Assembly (NCBI RefSeq): GCF_014302995.1
Contig: NZ_CP060295.1
Coordinates: 5,447,501 to 5,511,500, forward strand
Length of the DNA stretch: 64,000 bases
Origin: Variovorax sp. PAMC26660
Lineage (GTDB): Bacteria; Pseudomonadota; Gammaproteobacteria; Burkholderiales; Burkholderiaceae_C
Direction: 5' to 3'
The notes below the pieces were generated by a model. The model saw only the letters and a list, made by a program, of their open reading frames with translations. It did no database searches and was not told where the DNA came from. Positions within the stretch are counted from its first letter, which is position 1; the number at the start of each line of letters is the position of its first letter. Shown here one piece after another: positions 1-10,422 of this stretch. Both the position numbers and the translations under genes were made by a program.

Positions 1-3000
1 CCATCGAGGACGGCTACAAGCAGGCACAGACCGCAGTGGCACGCGGCGGCGCGCTGGCGGTGGGGCGCTATGCGTCGCAAGGCCGTATCGACCTGTTCGA
101 CACCGACGTGCGTTTTGGCGACATCGCGCAGGCGACGCTGCAGATGGCGGCCAGCGATGCGCTGGGCACCGAGCGCATCGGCACGCTGTGGCTCGACAGC
201 GGCCACCTGAACGGGCAGCACCTGGCGGTGCTGGACATCGGCACGCTGGGCACCGTCAAGATCGACAAGGCCGTCACGCTTGCCGATGGCGGCCAGATGA
301 GCCTGCTCGGCGCGTTCATCGACATCGGCGCAACGGTCACGACACGCGGAGGCAAGTTCAGCGCCGGCAATGTCTTCCAGTCAACGTTGAACGGTGCGCC
401 GGCACGCGCGCTGGTGAAGGATGCGGCTTCGTCGATCACGCTGCGCGATGGCGCCGCGCTCGATCTGCGCGGACGCCGCACCGACACCGTTGCCACCCCG
501 GAGGACGCGGCCACGCTGGCCTACCTGGACGGTGGCATGGCGCGCATCGAATCGACGCACGGCGTGATGATCGAGAAGGGCAGCCTGATCGACGTGTCTT
601 CCGGCGCGGCGCTGCTGGCCAAGGGCAAGCAGAAAGGCGGCAAGGGCGGCAGCGTGGCGCTGGTGGCCGATTCGGCCGCCACGGCCACGGATGCGCAGGG
701 CGTGCTTTCGCTGGGCGGCGAGATTCGCGGCCACGGTGTGAGCGGCGGCGGCATGCTGCAGATCGAGACGGGCAACGCCATCGTCATCGGTGCGGACCCG
801 GCGGCGCAGGACGCCACGGCGCTGGTGCTCGATGCGTCGCGCCTGCAGTCGGGCTTTTCTGCCTACGACATCAACGGGCACAAGGGGCTGTCGGTTGCGC
901 CGGGTGCGCAGGTCGATGTGGCGATGCCGGTCTACCAGATTGCGCCGTACGCCACGGCCGGCAATGAGGGTGGCTTCGCGCTGCAATTGTGGACGCCGCC
1001 GCTGCTGCAGCAGGACGTGCCCAACCGCCAGGTCGTGCAGCGCCAGGGCGCCGACCTCGTGCTGCGCGCGCAGCGCCGCGTCAGCGAAGGCGGCGATGTC
1101 GCCATCGGCGCGGGCTCGGTGGTGTCGGTCGATCCCGGCCGCTCGATCCGCCTGCTCGGCGGCGGCAAGAGCAGCTTCGTGGTGGACGGCAGGCTCAACG
1201 CCTGGGGCGGCAGCATCGCCATCGACATCGAGGCGCCCGATTTCACCTCGTCGCTCAGCACGTCGAACCAGGCGCACAACCGCTCGGTGTGGATCGGCGA
1301 GGGCGCGGTGCTCGACGTGGCGGCGCGTGCGCAAACGGGCACCGACGCCAGCGGCCGCCGCTACGGCACGGTGCGCAACGGCGGCACCATCTCCATCGGT
1401 GGCGCGCTCGACTGGGAAGCACGGGGAGCGGCCAAGGCGCCCGACCTGGCATTGGTGATCCGGCCCGGTGCGGTGCTCGATGCCTCCGGCAGCAGTGCCA
1501 TCATCGACGCGCCGGTCGACGGCCGCTGGCGCGAGATGAATGTGGCCAGCAATGGCGGCAGCATCGTGCTCAAGTCGGCGCACAGCCTCTACCTCGACGG
1601 CACGCTGCGCGCACGCGCGGGCGGCGCCAATGCGGCAGGCGGCACGCTGGCGGTGGCGCTCGAAGCGCCGGTCTTCTCGACCATCTACCCGGTCGACAAC
1701 GAGATCCGGCAGGCGCGCGAGCTGATCCTGTCACAGACGCAGCAACCCAGCGGATTGCCTTCGACGCTGAAGCCGGGCCAGGCCGATGCGGCGCTGGCCT
1801 ACGGCAAGGGGCGGCTGGGCGTGGACCAGGTACAGGCCGGTGGCTTCGGCAACCTGTCGCTGCTGGTCAACGGCCTGCTGAGCTTCGACGGCAACGTCGA
1901 CCTGTCGACCGCGCAGAGCCTGCGCATCTACGCCGGCAGCTTCGCACTGGCCGAGAGCGCAGCAACGGATTCGCAGGTGAGGCTGGCGTCGTCGTACCTG
2001 CGGCTGGCTGGCGTCACCGCAGTGCCGCAGCGGGACAACGAAGCGCTCTACACCACGACCTGGCGCCACGGTGCGTCGACCCGCTCGAGCGATGCGGTCT
2101 TCACGGCGGAGGCCGACCAGATCGACGTCCGTGATCGCGTCGGTTTCGGCGCACACGGCGAGATCGCGATGAAGGCAGGCCCCGCGCAGGTGGTGGACCG
2201 CCGCGGCTTCGACAAGGTGAACGTGACCAGCCGTGGCGACGTTCGCATGCTCGGCGGCGCGTCCGGTGCGTTCGGCCTGCGCGGTGCGACCACGACCGAG
2301 CTGGCCACGATGGGCGACCTGACGATCACCGCCGCGCAGATCTATCCGGCCACGGGCGCCAACGCGCAGATCGTCGCGGGCTACGACAAGGGCCGCGTGC
2401 TGGACATTCGCCGCCAGGTCGAAGGCGATGTGGCCATGCCGCAGTCGGCGTTCGGCATCCTCGCGCTCGGCGGCGACACGGTGCGCCAGGGCGGCATCGT
2501 GCGCGCGCCACTGGGCAACCTGATCGTGGGACAGGACGGCCGGGGCAGCAGCGAGGCGCATGCCAGCCTGGTCGAGCTGCTGCCGGGCAGCATCACCTCG
2601 GTCAGCGGCACCGGCTTGCTCATGCCCTACGGCGGCACCACCGACGGCATCGGCTACAGCTATGCGGGCAAGCCCGTCGTGGGGCGCTCGCTGGGGACCA
2701 GCGGCATCACGATCACAAGCGACAGCGTGGTCGGCCGCGAAGGCGCGCTGCTCGACCTGTCGGGCGGCGGTGAACTCACGGGCGCTGGCTTCGTCACCGG
2801 CCGTGGCGGTTCAGTGGACGTGCTGCGCACGCCGCTGGCGAACGCCAATCCGGCCAACACCTTCAGCAAGGCCGGCAACGGCGTTTATGCGATCGTGCCC
2901 GGCTTCCAGGGCGGCTATGCGCCGGTGTCGCCGGACGCGGGCGCATCGGAGCCGGCCATCGGCCGGCAGATCACGCTCGACAGGGATGTGGCCGGGCTCA

Positions 3001-6000
3001 AGGCCGGCACCTACACGCTGCTGCCTTCCACCTATGCGCTGCAGCCGGGTGCCTTTCGCGTCGAACTCGGTGCGGAAAGCGCGCTGCCCACCGCGCCGCT
3101 GTCGGTGGGCAATGGCTCCTACGTTGCGAGCGGCTACCTGGGCGTTGCCAACACAGCGCTGAAGTCGTCGCTGGCGAGCCAGTTGGTCGTGACGCCGGCC
3201 GCTGCGGTGAAGCAGAACGCGACCTACAACCCGATGGGCTACGACGCCTTCGTGGTGGCCGACACGGCACGCCGTGGCGGCGTGCGCGGCGAGATCGCGG
3301 CCGATTCCCGCAACCTGCTGCTCGACTACTTCTATGTGCGTCCCAAGGACGGCGTGTCGATGCTGCAGTTCGACGGCAAGGCGCTGTTCAATCCGGCCGC
3401 CGGCAGCGCGGGCTTCGGCGGCACGCTCTCGGTCAGGGCCTTCGGGGTCGAGGTGCTGGCGCCGGGCGCTGCGCGCACGCCCGATTTCGTGGGCGTGTCG
3501 CTTCAGGCCGACCAACTCAATGCCTTCGGTGCGCCACGGCTGATCGTGGGCGGCGGCATCGAACTGAACTACGCGGACAACTTCGCCACCTTCAAGCCGG
3601 ACGCCGGCAGTGTCTTCGTGCGAAGCGGCGCCACATTGCGCGGCGCTGAAATCTTCCTGCTGGCAAGCGGCTACGGCGACGGCATCAACCTGGAGCAGGG
3701 GGCTTCGCTGAACACGCTCGGCAAGGGCGCGCCGGCCTACGACTCGACCGACGGTGTCGTGTTCTCGGCCGGCCGTGGCGCCGTGCTGGGGTTGTCGAAC
3801 GGATGGATCAACCTGCTGCCGCCCACGCTCGACGGATCGCCTTCCACCATCCAGATCGGCAACTGCCCGACCGTGGCCTGCACCGGCAACACCACGCTGT
3901 ACGGCGAGGGCACGCTGGCGGTGGCCACCAACCGCTCGTTCACGCTGGCCGACAACGTGCGCTACGGCGCGAAGAACCTCGTGCTGGCGGTGTCGTCGGT
4001 CAACCTGGGCAGCGACGCAGCGCTGCAGCAGGCGGCGGCCAACCACCAGTTGCCGTTGGGCCTGTCGATGAACCAGGGCATCCTGGCGAACCTGCTGGCC
4101 GGCAACAAGGGCGAGGGCGTGCCGGCGGTCGAGACGCTGGTGCTGAACGTGCGCGAGTCGGTCAACATCTACGGTGCGGTCTCGCTGGACACGCTCAACC
4201 CGGCGACCGGCGTGTCGTCCATCGCGCGGCTGGTGCTGGGCACGCCGGCCATCTACGGCTACGGCGGTGCGGGCGACACCGCGAAGATCACCACCGGCGA
4301 GTTCATCTGGACCGGGCTGACACCGACGCCGACAGGCACGAACGAGAGCTTTCCCGGCGCCAACACGCCGGGCAGCGCCATCGGCAGCCTGCTGGGCGCC
4401 GGCACGCTCGACGTGTCGGCTGCGCGCATCGTGCTCGGCCATGGCCCCAACACGCAGCCAGACGCCGGCTTCTCGGCCGACCGCCTGGCGCTGGGTTTCG
4501 CGGCCGTCAATCTGAACGCGACCGAGCGCATCACCGCCAACGACAAGGGCACGCTGGGCGTGTACCAGCGGCAGGGCGACTACGTGGCAGGCAAGGGCTA
4601 CGACTTCAGCGGCGGCAACCTGAACCTGCGCGCACCGCTCGTCACCGGCGAGGCGGGATCGAGCAACCACATCACGGCGGGCGGCGACATCCTCGTCAGC
4701 GCGCTGGCAGGCGGCGCCATGCCTGCCGGCGACCGGACGCTGGGCGCGGAGCTGGCCCTGGCGGGCCGCAACATCACCATCGACGGCACGGTCGGCCTGG
4801 CCTCGGGCAAGCTGCAGCTCACGGCCGCCGGCGACGTGACGCTGGGCGCCAATTCGCGCATCGACCTGTCGGGCCAGGCGATGAAGTTCTTCGAGCAGAC
4901 GCGCTACAGCCGCGGCGGCGACCTGCTGGTGTCGAGCACGGCGGGCAACATCACGCAGGCGGCCGGCTCGGTGATCGACCTGTCGGCCACGCACAACCGC
5001 GGCGGCACGATGCAGGCGACGGCGCTGGGCGCCGGCGCGGGCCGCATCGACCTGGGCGGCCGGATTCTCGGCACCGCCAGCGGCTCGTATGACGCGGGCG
5101 GCACGGTAGTGCCCTACGACGCGGCCGAGATCAACGTGCGCGGGCAGAGCGTGGCCGATTTCGCCGGCCTCAACGCGCGCCTGAACGAAGGCGGCGTGTT
5201 CGGCGCGCGCCGCTTCCAGATCAAGCAGGGCGACCTCGCCATCGGCGACGAAGTGAAGGCACGGCAGGTCGAGGTGGTGGTGGACGGCGGCAACCTCACG
5301 GTCAACGGCCGCATCGATGCCAGCGGCTTCCAGGTCGGCTCGATCCGCCTCGCCGCGAAGGGCGACCTCACGGTCAACGGCACGCTGGATGCGCACGGCA
5401 CGGGCCTGCGCGTGGACAGCTACGGCAAGATCATCGACAGCCCGAACCGGGCGATCGTCGATCTCACCAGCACCCAAGGCACGTTGACGCTGGGCAGCGG
5501 CGCCAGCATCGACCTGCGTGCGGGCACCGGCGTGAGCGCCGCGCAGGGCAACGACGGCGTGCCGCGCGGCACGCTGGCTCTGAATGCGCCGCGCCGGGGC
5601 GAAGACGACGTGGCGGTCAGCGTCAATGGCACGCCCGCCATCCAGGGCGCGAAGAGCATCGCGGTCAACGCCTTCCGCACCTACAGCGACGCACCGCCCG
5701 CCGACGCGCCCGACGTGTCCGGCCGCAAGCCGCAGCTCATCACGCAGAAGTTCCTCGACGACATCGATGCCGACAGCAGTGCGTTCATCGACAAGGCCCT
5801 GGGCAACGCATCGCTGTCGGCACGCCTGGCCGGCCTGGGCAGCTACCACCTGCGGCCCGGCGTGGAAATCGTCAGCAAGACCGCGGACGGCGACCTCAGC
5901 GTGGTGGGCGACATCGACCTCTCGAACTACCGCTATGGCCCCGGTGTCGACCGCAACGATCCGGCGCGGCGCGGCTTCGGCGAGCCCGGCGTGCTGGTGA

Positions 6001-9000
6001 TCCGCGCGGGCGGCAACCTCAACATCTACGGCAGCATCAACGACGGCTTCGCGCCGCCGCCGGCCACGCCCGACGACAAGGGCTGGTACCTGTCCGAGCA
6101 GCGCACCAAGTACGGCCTGCCGTTCACGCCTTTCGGTGGCGACATCGTCGTGCCGATCGACGGCGTGGTGCTGGACAAGGGCACGGTGTTCCCGAAAGAC
6201 GCGGTGCTGAACTACGACGTGCCGGCGGCCGCCGTGCTCCTGCCCGGCGGCACGGTGCTGCCGGTGGACGTGACCCTGGGCGCGGCCTACACGCTGCCTG
6301 CCGGCACGGTGCTGCGCGCCGACGTCTACAACACCAACGGCACCGTCCGCCTGAAGGCCGGCACGGTGCTGGGCGAGGCGGTGGTGCTCGACAGCGGCAT
6401 GAAGCTGGGGGCCGGCACGGCCCTGCGCGGCGAGGCCAGCGTGCAGGCACTGGTCTGGCCCAAGGGCGTGCGGCTGCCGGTCGCGCTGAAGGCCGACAGC
6501 ACCATTGCGCTGCCGCGCGGCGCGCTGATTCCGTCGATGACGGTCGTCGAACTGCCGAACGACGAGGCCGTCAACCTGCGGCCCGTGGTCGACGGCATCC
6601 AGGGCCGCAACTGGGCCGTGGCGCCGATGCTGGGGCAGGGTGCGAGCAGCTGGAGCCTGCAACTCACGGCCGGTGCCGACCTGGACTCGGCCGACCGCCG
6701 CGCGGTCGATCCCGCGAAGCACGCATCCATCATCCTGGCCGACAGCCACGCGATGACGAACATCAAGACCGTGTCGGGCGGCACCGGGCTCGTGTGGGGC
6801 CCGGCCGGACCGGCCAACGGCTTCGACGAGGGCACACCGGTGGAAGACTGGGTGATTGACGCGGGCTACTGCGACTTCCTCGGACCCGATGCCTGCCTGG
6901 TCGACCCGGTCCGCATCGTCAAGAAATGGGGGCCCGGCGGCATCAAGCTGGACCCGAGCTTCAAGGAGGGGGAGCTGGTCCCGGAGAAGGAGCTGTTCCG
7001 CTGCGATTCCGGCGATGTAGCCCTTTGCGTTTCGTTCATCAACCCCGTCAAGGACGTCATCAAGTACACGCCGCTGTCGCCGATGTTCAGCGTGGTGCGC
7101 ACCGGCACCGGCGACCTGGGCGCTGCCGCGGCGGGCAACTTCGTCATGGAGTCGCCCTTCGGTTTCTACACGGCCGGCACGCGCTCGGCGCCCCTGCTCG
7201 ATGCCAACGGCCTCGACCCCTTCAACCTCGCACGCGGAAAGACCATCGATGGCTCGGTGATCGGCCCGCAGGCCAACGACTACGGCGCGGCGCTCGCGGC
7301 CTACCAGGCGTGGTATCCGGAGCACGGCGGCAACGTGGACATCGCGGTGCGTGGCAATGTGCTCGGCGACGTGTGGGGCACGTTCGGCGAAGACCGCGCG
7401 CAGATTCCGAGCGCGTCGGTGGGCAACTGGCTGTGGCGCCAGGGCTCGGGCACCGCGCTGGCGGGCAGCGACAACATCGCCACGGCCTGGTGGATCAACT
7501 TCGGTGCGTACGCGCTGCCGCCCCTGAATCGGTTCAGCGAAGGCACCACCGAGCCCTACCTGGCGGGCTTCACCGGCATGGGCACGCTGGGCGGCGGCAA
7601 CCTGACACTGCGCGCGGATGGCAATGCAGGCACGTCCGTGCGGCTGGGCAACGGGCAGCAGTGGGCGCGCAGCGAGGCCATCGTTGCGGCGGTGGGCAGC
7701 ACCGGCCGCGTCGATGCGAACGGCAAGATCACGCTCACCGGCGGCGGCGACCTGCAGTTGCGCATCGGCGGTGCCATCAATCCGAACCTGGCGGCGGCGC
7801 AGTACGCAACCTACGGCAACAATTCGCAGTACCTGGACCTGAACGGCGCGCTGGTCAACCTGCGGGGCATGAGCGCGGTGTCCGCCGGCGCCATCGGCGG
7901 CATCGAGCTGAAGTACCGCAAGGCGGTGCGCGCGATTCCGGGGCAGGAGGGCGACGCGGGGGACACGCGCCCGATCGATCCGTTCACCGCGACCATCGGC
8001 ATCGGCAACGCCGGCATCGTGCTGGTGCCGGGGGATTCCGCGATGTACCTGGACACGCCGGGCGACCTGGTCATGGCGAGCGTGGTCGATCCGGGCCGCG
8101 CGCTGGTGCCGAACGCTTCGGACTTCAAGCTCGGCAGCAAGGAATACAACCTCGGCCAGAGCTGGTTCTCGCTGTGGACCGGCCGCACGGCCATCAACCT
8201 GTTCAGCGCCGGCGGCAACCTCACGCCCGGCACCGACCTTGCCAACATTCGCCCTGGCAGCGGGGACTTCGGCAGCGTCAACGTGAGCGACACCGCCGTC
8301 GTCTATCCGTCGATCCTGCGCGCCACGGCGGCTTCGGGCAGCCTCTACTACGGCTTCTCGGCGGCGACGGGCGCACAGGCCGCCGGCAACGCGCTGGTGC
8401 TGGCACCGTCGCCTTCCGGCGAACTCGAATTCCTGGCGGGCACGTCGCTGTTCGGCGGCGGCTATCCGGTCAGCATGTCGGGTGCGGTCACGCCGCTGCC
8501 GACACCGCTGGCGCCCGCATTCGTCGGCTACGACGCTTTCCAACGGCCCGTGGTCTACAACACCAGCTCGGAGGGATCGGTGGGCGCGGGGGAACGGATT
8601 CCGGTCTACGGCATGCTCAACAGCTTTCCGCTGTTCGCCTTCGGGCCGGACACGCTCGGCAGCAAGACGCTGCACCCGGCCGACGCGCCGCCCACGCTGT
8701 TCTATGCGGTCAAGGGCGACATCCTCGGCCTGGCCAGTGGCACGGCCCGGAAAGTGACGGCCAGCGGCATTCCGACCGTCGACACCTGGAACCGATCGGC
8801 CGCACCGGCACGCATCCGCGCCGGGCGCGACATCGTCGGCACCGATGCGCTGATCGTGAACAACGACCCGCGCGACGTCTCGCTGATTCAGGCCGGGCGC
8901 GACATCCTGTATGCGAACGTGCGGGTCGCCGGACCGGGCGCGCTGGAGATGTCGGCCGGCCGCCACATCACCCAGGACGACCGTGCCAGCGTGGTGAGCC

Positions 9001-10322
9001 AGGGCGCGCTGGCCGAGGGCGACAGCCGCCCCGGCGCAAGCATTTCGATGATGGCCGGCATGGGCGCCAACGGGCCCGACTTCTCGGCCATGGCCGAGCG
9101 CTACCTCGATCCGGCCAAGCGCGCCGAAACCGGTGCCGGCCAATCGCTCGCCAGCCAGCCGGACCGCGTGGTGAAGACCTACGAAGTCGAGCTGGCCGCG
9201 TGGCTTGCCGAGCGCTACGGCTTCGCCGCCACGAGCAAGGACGCGAAGGACCCGGGCAGTGCGCAGGCCTACTTCAGGACGTTGGCGCCTGAGCAGCAGC
9301 GCGTGTTCCTGCGCACCGTGTACTTCGCCGAACTGCGCGCGGGCGGCCGCGAATACAACGACGAGAACGGCCCGCGCTACGGCAGCTACCTGCGCGGGCG
9401 CGGCATGATCGCCACGCTGTTCCCCGACCTCGATGCCGCAGGGCAGGAGATCGTGCGCAAGGGCGACATCATCATGTACGGCCCCTCGGGCGTGCACACC
9501 GATTTCGGCGGCGACATCCAGATGCTCGCGCCGGGCGGGCAGATCGTGGTGGGCGTGCAGGGCGCGGTGCCGCCGGGCAGCGCGGGCGTCATCACGCAGG
9601 GCATGGGCAACATCCAGTTGTTCAGCGAAGGCAGCCTGCTGCTGGGCCTGTCGCGGGTGATGACCACCTTCGGCGGCGACGTGCTGGCCTGGTCGGAGAA
9701 GGGCGACATCAACGCCGGCCGCGGCTCCAAGACCACGCTGGTCTACACGCCGCCCAAGCGCGTGTACGACAACGTGGGCAACGTGAAGCTGTCGTCGCAG
9801 GTGCCCAGCTCGGGCGCGGGGCTGGCAACGCTGGCGCCCATTCCCGAAGTGCCGGCGGGCGACATGGACCTGATCGCGCCGCTGGGCACCATCGATGCCG
9901 GCGAGGCGGGCATCCGCGTGTCGGGCAACGTCAACCTGGCGGCGCTGCAGGTCGTGAACGCGGCCAACATCCAGGTGAAGGGCGAGTCGGCCGGGCTGCC
10001 GGTGGTCGCGGCGGTGAACGTGGGCGCGCTGACGAACGCCAGTGCGGCCGCCTCGCAGGCCACGGCCGCGGCGCAGGACGCGATGCAGCGCGAACGCGCG
10101 GCGGCGCGCCAGAGCCTGCCGTCTGTGTTCACGGTGCGCGTGCTGGGCTTCGGCAACGAGGGTGCGGGTGAAGGCGCAGCCGCGCCGGAGCCGCACGGCG
10201 CGGCGGCCACCAAGGTCGGCTACGACGTGAACAGCCCGGTGCAGGTGCTGGGTCGCGGGCCACTGGGCGAGGCGCAGAAAGCGAAGCTGACGCCGCAGGA
10301 GCGGCGCCTGCTGGGGCAGTGA
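1..10322 (+). CDS. Giant filamentous haemagglutinin family exoprotein (TpsA-like, DUF3739 type), 5' end outside window
   Basis: This is a secreted surface or exo-adhesin of the filamentous haemagglutinin family, probably exported by two-partner secretion. The frame is open from base 3, before the first GTG at 36, so the signal peptide and the secretion (TPS) domain lie upstream of the window. About 3,430 residues are seen, mostly Gly/Ala/Asp-rich beta-helix repeats. It is paralogous along its whole visible length to the protein at 27001..39792. The last few hundred residues (nt 9300-10170) match almost word for word, including the DUF3739-type region with motifs such as VYTPPKRVYD and IDAGEAGIRVSGNV. 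Unusual parts are an LPAGTVL-rich stretch (nt 6130-6560), a C-x4-C pair (nt 3863-3880) and a second cysteine-bearing segment (nt 6871-7035). The trypsin-like, TonB-C-like and DegQ genes follow directly. The family call is secure; the ligand or function is unknown. Confidence 0.93.
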   Translation, partial: IEDGYKQAQTAVARGGALAVGRYASQGRIDLFDTDVRFGDIAQATLQMAASDALGTERIGTLWLDSGHLNGQHLAVLDIGTLGTVKIDKAVTLADGGQMSLLGAFIDIGATVTTRGGKFSAGNVFQSTLNGAPARALVKDAASSITLRDGAALDLRGRRTDTVATPEDAATLAYLDGGMARIESTHGVMIEKGSLIDVSSGAALLAKGKQKGGKGGSVALVADSAATATDAQGVLSLGGEIRGHGVSGGGMLQIETGNAIVIGADPAAQDATALVLDASRLQSGFSAYDINGHKGLSVAPGAQVDVAMPVYQIAPYATAGNEGGFALQLWTPPLLQQDVPNRQVVQRQGADLVLRAQRRVSEGGDVAIGAGSVVSVDPGRSIRLLGGGKSSFVVDGRLNAWGGSIAIDIEAPDFTSSLSTSNQAHNRSVWIGEGAVLDVAARAQTGTDASGRRYGTVRNGGTISIGGALDWEARGAAKAPDLALVIRPGAVLDASGSSAIIDAPVDGRWREMNVASNGGSIVLKSAHSLYLDGTLRARAGGANAAGGTLAVALEAPVFSTIYPVDNEIRQARELILSQTQQPSGLPSTLKPGQADAALAYGKGRLGVDQVQAGGFGNLSLLVNGLLSFDGNVDLSTAQSLRIYAGSFALAESAATDSQVRLASSYLRLAGVTAVPQRDNEALYTTTWRHGASTRSSDAVFTAEADQIDVRDRVGFGAHGEIAMKAGPAQVVDRRGFDKVNVTSRGDVRMLGGASGAFGLRGATTTELATMGDLTITAAQIYPATGANAQIVAGYDKGRVLDIRRQVEGDVAMPQSAFGILALGGDTVRQGGIVRAPLGNLIVGQDGRGSSEAHASLVELLPGSITSVSGTGLLMPYGGTTDGIGYSYAGKPVVGRSLGTSGITITSDSVVGREGALLDLSGGGELTGAGFVTGRGGSVDVLRTPLANANPANTFSKAGNGVYAIVPGFQGGYAPVSPDAGASEPAIGRQITLDRDVAGLKAGTYTLLPSTYALQPGAFRVELGAESALPTAPLSVGNGSYVASGYLGVANTALKSSLASQLVVTPAAAVKQNATYNPMGYDAFVVADTARRGGVRGEIAADSRNLLLDYFYVRPKDGVSMLQFDGKALFNPAAGSAGFGGTLSVRAFGVEVLAPGAARTPDFVGVSLQADQLNAFGAPRLIVGGGIELNYADNFATFKPDAGSVFVRSGATLRGAEIFLLASGYGDGINLEQGASLNTLGKGAPAYDSTDGVVFSAGRGAVLGLSNGWINLLPPTLDGSPSTIQIGNCPTVACTGNTTLYGEGTLAVATNRSFTLADNVRYGAKNLVLAVSSVNLGSDAALQQAAANHQLPLGLSMNQGILANLLAGNKGEGVPAVETLVLNVRESVNIYGAVSLDTLNPATGVSSIARLVLGTPAIYGYGGAGDTAKITTGEFIWTGLTPTPTGTNESFPGANTPGSAIGSLLGAGTLDVSAARIVLGHGPNTQPDAGFSADRLALGFAAVNLNATERITANDKGTLGVYQRQGDYVAGKGYDFSGGNLNLRAPLVTGEAGSSNHITAGGDILVSALAGGAMPAGDRTLGAELALAGRNITIDGTVGLASGKLQLTAAGDVTLGANSRIDLSGQAMKFFEQTRYSRGGDLLVSSTAGNITQAAGSVIDLSATHNRGGTMQATALGAGAGRIDLGGRILGTASGSYDAGGTVVPYDAAEINVRGQSVADFAGLNARLNEGGVFGARRFQIKQGDLAIGDEVKARQVEVVVDGGNLTVNGRIDASGFQVGSIRLAAKGDLTVNGTLDAHGTGLRVDSYGKIIDSPNRAIVDLTSTQGTLTLGSGASIDLRAGTGVSAAQGNDGVPRGTLALNAPRRGEDDVAVSVNGTPAIQGAKSIAVNAFRTYSDAPPADAPDVSGRKPQLITQKFLDDIDADSSAFIDKALGNASLSARLAGLGSYHLRPGVEIVSKTADGDLSVVGDIDLSNYRYGPGVDRNDPARRGFGEPGVLVIRAGGNLNIYGSINDGFAPPPATPDDKGWYLSEQRTKYGLPFTPFGGDIVVPIDGVVLDKGTVFPKDAVLNYDVPAAAVLLPGGTVLPVDVTLGAAYTLPAGTVLRADVYNTNGTVRLKAGTVLGEAVVLDSGMKLGAGTALRGEASVQALVWPKGVRLPVALKADSTIALPRGALIPSMTVVELPNDEAVNLRPVVDGIQGRNWAVAPMLGQGASSWSLQLTAGADLDSADRRAVDPAKHASIILADSHAMTNIKTVSGGTGLVWGPAGPANGFDEGTPVEDWVIDAGYCDFLGPDACLVDPVRIVKKWGPGGIKLDPSFKEGELVPEKELFRCDSGDVALCVSFINPVKDVIKYTPLSPMFSVVRTGTGDLGAAAAGNFVMESPFGFYTAGTRSAPLLDANGLDPFNLARGKTIDGSVIGPQANDYGAALAAYQAWYPEHGGNVDIAVRGNVLGDVWGTFGEDRAQIPSASVGNWLWRQGSGTALAGSDNIATAWWINFGAYALPPLNRFSEGTTEPYLAGFTGMGTLGGGNLTLRADGNAGTSVRLGNGQQWARSEAIVAAVGSTGRVDANGKITLTGGGDLQLRIGGAINPNLAAAQYATYGNNSQYLDLNGALVNLRGMSAVSAGAIGGIELKYRKAVRAIPGQEGDAGDTRPIDPFTATIGIGNAGIVLVPGDSAMYLDTPGDLVMASVVDPGRALVPNASDFKLGSKEYNLGQSWFSLWTGRTAINLFSAGGNLTPGTDLANIRPGSGDFGSVNVSDTAVVYPSILRATAASGSLYYGFSAATGAQAAGNALVLAPSPSGELEFLAGTSLFGGGYPVSMSGAVTPLPTPLAPAFVGYDAFQRPVVYNTSSEGSVGAGERIPVYGMLNSFPLFAFGPDTLGSKTLHPADAPPTLFYAVKGDILGLASGTARKVTASGIPTVDTWNRSAAPARIRAGRDIVGTDALIVNNDPRDVSLIQAGRDILYANVRVAGPGALEMSAGRHITQDDRASVVSQGALAEGDSRPGASISMMAGMGANGPDFSAMAERYLDPAKRAETGAGQSLASQPDRVVKTYEVELAAWLAERYGFAATSKDAKDPGSAQAYFRTLAPEQQRVFLRTVYFAELRAGGREYNDENGPRYGSYLRGRGMIATLFPDLDAAGQEIVRKGDIIMYGPSGVHTDFGGDIQMLAPGGQIVVGVQGAVPPGSAGVITQGMGNIQLFSEGSLLLGLSRVMTTFGGDVLAWSEKGDINAGRGSKTTLVYTPPKRVYDNVGNVKLSSQVPSSGAGLATLAPIPEVPAGDMDLIAPLGTIDAGEAGIRVSGNVNLAALQVVNAANIQVKGESAGLPVVAAVNVGALTNASAAASQATAAAQDAMQRERAAARQSLPSVFTVRVLGFGNEGAGEGAAAPEPHGAAATKVGYDVNSPVQVLGRGPLGEAQKAKLTPQERRLLGQ

Positions 10323-10422
10323 AGGCGGAGGGCGGAGCGGTCTTTACATGAAGCTTTTGTGACAAACGACAGTTGTGCGCGTCGCGCTTCGTCTTAGATG
10401 CAGCGCCTTCGCGACCGCCTTC

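Noticed and set aside
2811..10196. 2461-residue open frame on the minus strand
   Set aside because: It lies wholly antisense to exoprotein 1, is extremely Arg/His/Ala-rich, and has no domain. Long antisense frames are expected opposite repetitive high-GC genes.
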